Source: Thermoplasmata archaeon (GTDB taxonomy: Archaea > Thermoplasmatota > Thermoplasmata > Thermoplasmatales > Thermoplasmataceae). From it: 6,144 bases of DNA. Below the pieces are notes generated by a model that worked only from the letters and a program-made list of their open reading frames with translations, made no database searches and was not told the DNA's origin. Positions within the stretch are counted from its first letter, which is position 1; every line of letters begins with the position of its first letter. The DNA is taken from positions 1-6,144 of the forward strand of contig JAJZOK010000072.1 of NCBI GenBank assembly GCA_021811525.1. The letters run 5' to 3'. Positions 5,546 through 6,144 of this stretch are shown in pieces. A program made the position numbers and the translations under genes.

Positions 5546-5559
5546 ATACCTTATGGTAT
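5546..5559. promoter_or_regulatory. Candidate operator (perfect-arm palindrome) of the porter gene
   Basis: ATACCTTATGGTAT has perfect 5-bp arms around TTAT. It is 15 bp upstream of the porter TATA decamer and 44 nt from the start codon. It matches the lyase-operon site at 652-665 in 12 of 14 positions with the same helical phasing to TATA. It also lies in the divergent region next to a GntR gene, as expected for a site bound by a local regulator. Confidence 0.55.
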
Positions 5560-5594
5560 TTTATCAGATATGCCATCTTATGATTAATTTAATA

Positions 5595-5602
5595 AACATG
5601 TT
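5595..5602. promoter_or_regulatory. AACATGTT palindrome upstream of the second GntR gene
   Basis: This 8-bp palindrome has 7 of 10 base pairs complementary when extended to 20 bp. It ends 14-15 bp upstream of a TATA-like element (AAAAATATATT, 5617-5627), a distance close to that of the ATACC-type sites. It recalls the ara-box (AACATGTT) reported upstream of sugar-responsive promoters in Sulfolobus, but an 8-bp match can be coincidence. Confidence 0.25.
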
Positions 5603-5616
5603 GAATTATGGGAGCT

Positions 5617-5627
5617 AAAAATATATT
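5617..5627 (+). promoter_or_regulatory. Possible distal promoter of the second GntR gene
   Basis: AAAAATATATT is a good TATA-like element, but it lies over 120 nt before the GntR start at 5753. If used, the transcript would carry a leader of roughly 100 nt containing an inverted repeat and a 24-codon open frame. Confidence 0.3.
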
Positions 5628-5668
5628 CAAAGATTTGGATCAGTTGCAGAACACAAATGTCACAGAAG

Positions 5669-5691
5669 AGCGATGAAAATCAGATATCGCT
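5669..5691 (+). other. Inverted repeat in the presumed leader of the second GntR gene
   Basis: AGCGAT (5669-5674) and ATCGCT (5686-5691) are perfect reverse complements around an 11-nt spacer. They could form an RNA hairpin or serve as a protein site just upstream of the proximal TATA-like element (5700-5709). A 6-bp arm is only modest evidence. Confidence 0.25.
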
Positions 5692-5693
5692 GG

Positions 5694-5709
5694 AAAAGAA
5701 GATATATCT
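5694..5709 (+). promoter_or_regulatory. Likely proximal promoter of the second GntR gene
   Basis: AAAAGA (BRE-like) followed by AGATATATCT (5700-5709 region) lies about 45 nt before the ATG at 5753. This predicts a leader of roughly 20 nt. The leader contains GTGAT (5743-5747), a partial Shine-Dalgarno match 5 nt from the start, so this gene seems not to be leaderless, unlike the other first genes here. Confidence 0.4.
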
Positions 5710-5752
5710 GCATGGACGACCTTTGCATTGAACAACTATCAAGTGATGGTGA

Positions 5753-6144
5753 ATGAAAACGGAACCTAATGAAAGGATGAGTTTGACCGATACCGCGTAC
5801 AAATTCATATTTGAAGGGATTCTAAACGGCCGTTTCAGGGCCGGGCAATCCATAAGCCCGGACAGTATTGCCCAGTCTTTGAACATCAGCAAGACTCCCA
5901 TCAGGGAAGCGCTGGTTCAGTTGGAGGTGGAGGGCCTCATTTTCAGGAACGGAAGGTACTACAACGTGATCTTCCTCGATGAAAGCGAGGTGGTGGAACT
6001 CTATGAAATAAGGGCAATTCTTGAGTCTGAGGCTGCTTATCTTGCAACTCTGAAGAGGACTCCTGAGTTCATTCAGGAACTTATGGATACACTGGAGGAG
6101 CTCAAGGAGCTTAATGAATTTCCGGAGCCGGATCCCGTAAAACT
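5753..6144 (+). CDS. Second GntR/FadR-family regulator (3' end cut by window)
   Basis: 130 complete codons are visible. Residues 10-75 form a GntR winged helix-turn-helix with NISKTPIREALVQLEVEGLI (44-63) and wing RNGRYYNVIFL. The start of an FCD-type helical domain follows (ELYEIRAILESEAAYLATL, 82-100). It is a clear paralogue of the regulator at 2157-2864: SKTPIREA in the recognition helix is identical, and the GQSI, GRxYNV and YExxAxLExxAAYxAT patterns are shared. The ATG at 5753 follows an in-frame TGA immediately, so no longer ATG-started form exists; Met9 (5777) is an alternative. The FCD metal ligands lie beyond the window. Divergence from the porter gene, with a palindrome between them, suggests it controls the porter, possibly with the lyase operon. 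Confidence 0.85.
   Translation, partial: MKTEPNERMSLTDTAYKFIFEGILNGRFRAGQSISPDSIAQSLNISKTPIREALVQLEVEGLIFRNGRYYNVIFLDESEVVELYEIRAILESEAAYLATLKRTPEFIQELMDTLEELKELNEFPEPDPVK

Noticed and set aside
5502..5576. 25-residue N-terminal extension of the sugar porter
   Set aside because: It would translate through the TATA box and palindrome. The downstream ATG at 5501 has the standard leaderless spacing and gives a normal porter N-terminus.
5657..5731. 24-codon open frame upstream of the second GntR gene as a real small gene
   Set aside because: There is no Shine-Dalgarno site, the TATA distance does not fit the leaderless pattern, and no similarity is recognised. It is kept only as part of the leader observation.

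Overview
The window looks like a sugar-acid catabolism locus from an archaeon, most likely a member of the Thermoplasmatales (Thermoplasma-like, moderate GC). Evidence for this: arginine codons are mostly AGG/AGA; promoters have BRE/TATA boxes rather than bacterial -35/-10 elements; in four cases the TATA-like decamer ends 18-19 nt before the start codon, as expected for leaderless mRNAs; the one clear Shine-Dalgarno site is inside an operon. The species cannot be named from sequence alone.

Layout. (a) 1-333, minus strand: N-terminal 111 residues of a gene running off the left edge, with a weak resemblance to the N-terminal beta-domain of GH31 alpha-glycosidases. (b) 334-708: intergenic, holding two divergent promoters. 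(c) 709-3988, plus strand: a tight four-gene cluster made of a SAF-domain small subunit and a large subunit of a split UxaA/GarD/SuyAB-type lyase, a GntR/FadR-type (FCD) regulator, and an enolase-superfamily (mandelate racemase-type) acid-sugar dehydratase with all expected active-site positions filled. (d) 3989-4091: short convergent gap with T-rich terminators for both strands. (e) 4092-5501, minus strand: a 12-helix MFS sugar porter. (f) 5502-5752: divergent promoter region. (g) 5753-6144, plus strand: start of a second GntR/FadR regulator, paralogous to the first and cut by the right edge.

How the parts fit: the porter would import a sugar or sugar acid, and the two structurally unrelated lyases would each act on a hydroxy-acid (dehydration to a 2-keto-3-deoxy acid, or sulfo-lyase chemistry for the UxaA-like pair). 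The FCD regulators probably sense the acid or a product. No dehydrogenase, keto-deoxy-acid aldolase or kinase is in view, so the pathway is incomplete here and the substrate is not determined.

Most interesting observation: the porter and lyase promoters carry near-identical 14-bp palindromes (ATACC-N4-GGTAT type). Each lies exactly 15 bp upstream of the TATA decamer and 43-44 nt from the start codon. A degenerate version sits at the same position before the gene at the left edge. This suggests an undescribed local regulon in which a regulator, perhaps one of the two GntR proteins, binds directly upstream of BRE/TATA.
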